Assembly (NCBI RefSeq): GCF_040807025.1
Contig: NC_090953.1
Span: 23,544,997 to 23,608,996, forward strand
Direction of reading: 5' to 3'
From: Struthio camelus
Taxonomy: Eukaryota; Chordata; Aves; Struthioniformes; Struthionidae
DNA length: 64,000 nt
Positions 62,561 to 64,000 of this stretch are shown here, piece by piece (position 1 is the first letter of the stretch; each line of letters opens with the position of its first letter). The translations under genes and the position numbers were made by a program. Under the pieces are notes generated by a model, which did no database searches, was not told where the DNA came from, and saw nothing but the letters and a program-made list of their open reading frames with translations.

Positions 62561-64000
62561 CGGATTTCCTACATACACTTGCAGAGTCCTTGGCTGCATT
62601 TGCTTTGGTGCCAGGCTTCAGAGCTGTGCTGACTTAAATCGCGTTTTGCCATGTAGAGATCCCAGCTGATTGCCCAGCCCGGTGTCCCTGTCCTACGGCA
62701 ACAGCAGGAGAGCTTGGGAAAACGTAGACAACTTAGCAAAAGGGATTTTAAACCCTCTTTTTCCCCTGCAGGGGTCAAATCCTGCTTTGGGTTGTGCCAA
62801 GCACCCTGTCTGTGCTTATGACCTTGGCAGATGCAGAGACCTGGCTGTTGCTGAGCTCTCCTGTGTGCTTTGAAATGGTCTGGCTGTGCCGAAGCTCCTA
62901 TGGCCTAGGGGGCAAGCAATGAGCATGGTAGGGGTCGTTCGAGTCTGTCCTTATCTTGGTGGAAAGCAGGTCTGGCCTGTTTCTAAACCTGCTTCCACCT
63001 CACCTCCTCTGCCCAGGCCTGCAATGCCTGCACCGCAGTGAGACGGCTTGAGCCGTCACCAGGCAGCCCAGGGCATCTACCCCAGGGAGAGAAGCCACAG
63101 CGTGACGCTGTGTGCGTGGGCAGTGTGCCAGGCTTAACACAGCCTCTGCGCCAGAGCCTAGCACAGCCCCTTCCCTGTCCTGTGCCTTGATTTGGGGACT
63201 TGTGCTGAGTGAGAGATGAGGTTGCCTGGGGCACTTGACTCCTCAGGGATGAGTCTTGGGCATCCTCCCTCTTGCAGCGAGCTGTGCTTGGCTTGTACAT
63301 GTCCAGGGCAGGGAGCTGGGCTGCTCCTTGGGCGCTGAGCCTAGGATGTGTGCAACACCCTTGTGCATTGATGTCAGTGAGGGGGAGGTTGTTGCCCACA
63401 CCAGTGTTCCCTGCAGGGATTGTCGGAGGTCCACCCTGGGAGTCTGGAGCTTTGTGGATTTTGCTAATACCCTTCTGGTCTGATTGCCTGGAAATCCCTC
63501 GCAGGCCGGGCAGCTCTGCTGATGGCGAAGGGGGCAGCCCGAGCTGCCAGCCTCGAGGTGGGGGGGTTGCGATTGGCCTGGCAGGTCAGCAGTGATGCCA
63601 CAGCTAAGGGGGTGGGAAGACTGCAAGGGAGTTTGGTCAAGTCATAAGTTTAGCAAGATCTCAGCCTCCTTCCATCCCAGTCCAGCTGTGCTCACTCTGC
63701 CCAAAGCATCCCAAAACAGCAAAACTAACAGGTTGTGTCCGCAGTTCTTAGTGCCGCTCGGACTGCGTGGATCTGGGAGCGAGATGGGGCTGTGGGCAGG
63801 CTCGGGGGGTCTCCAAGGCTGGCTGTAGGGGCTGAGCAAGGCCAGAGACCCTGCTCCAAGCTGGTGTCTGCCCCTGTGAGGACCTTGGTGCCTGCTGCCT
63901 GGAGGTCCCCTCTGCCCCAGGAGCTGCGATGGCTGCAGGAAGGCATGTGACCCCATAGAGCTGTGTGTGGGCGAAGCACGTGTCTGCTGTGGCTTGTGGT

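Larger units (their letters stand above)
50525..64000 (+). other. SEMA7A: SEMA7A intron 1 (partial, runs off the right edge)
   Basis: At least 13.5 kb. I looked for a sema-domain exon (motifs such as VDFGQT or HTVLFHEPG) and found none. CpG-rich stretches at 51250-51900 and 61860-62560 look regulatory. A (GGAA)6 microsatellite lies at 62295-62318. Frames of 177-227 codons (51114-51740, 58869-59552, 60072-60674, 61861-62394) have no family resemblance and are treated as chance. Confidence 0.55.

Overview
This is a vertebrate nuclear locus, most likely from a bird or at least an archosaur. Four host genes are recognisable. In order and strand they are ARID3B (minus, 5' part only), a cytoplasmic 'type 5' actin (plus, whole), UBL7 (plus, whole) and SEMA7A (plus, first coding exon only). 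The order and relative strands of ARID3B, UBL7 and SEMA7A are those of human 15q24. The actin gene between ARID3B and UBL7 has no counterpart there. It matches the unusual third cytoplasmic actin described in chicken: Met-Ala N-terminus, uninterrupted coding region, one intron in the 5' leader. One residue appears to differ from the chicken protein as I remember it, so the species is probably not chicken. I cannot name it.

Layout. 1-27754 is ARID3B on the minus strand. Three coding exons can be placed exactly (22994-22400, 11951-11880, 10361-10289). The rest of the ARID domain and the C-terminus lie beyond the left edge. Intron 1 of ARID3B holds a 1.5-1.7 kb minisatellite of about 45 copies of a 33-bp unit, whose ARID3B-sense strand is very G-rich. 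About 27700-28520 is a CpG-rich island that appears to serve ARID3B (minus) and the actin gene (plus) as a divergent promoter. 28094-30285 is the actin gene. 31190-31990 is a second CpG-rich promoter, followed by UBL7. Its ten coding exons join in frame to give 380 residues, the same length as the human protein. 38760-50340 is gene-free as far as I can see. From 50413 the signal-peptide exon of SEMA7A begins, and its first intron fills the rest of the window.

The genes do not form a pathway. ARID3B is an AT-rich-DNA-binding transcription factor, the actin is a cytoskeletal filament subunit, UBL7 is a ubiquitin-like/UBA adaptor-type protein and SEMA7A is a GPI-anchored semaphorin. ARID3B, UBL7 and SEMA7A each carry a very short upstream ORF just before the start codon; the actin leader has none.

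Interspersed repeats are few and old: a CR1-like fragment at 20.06 kb, MIR-like SINE remnants at 35.5 and 49.7 kb, and possible others. I found no retroviral or LTR element, tRNA, rRNA or CRISPR array. Most long open frames outside the four genes are chance frames in GC-rich or repetitive DNA.
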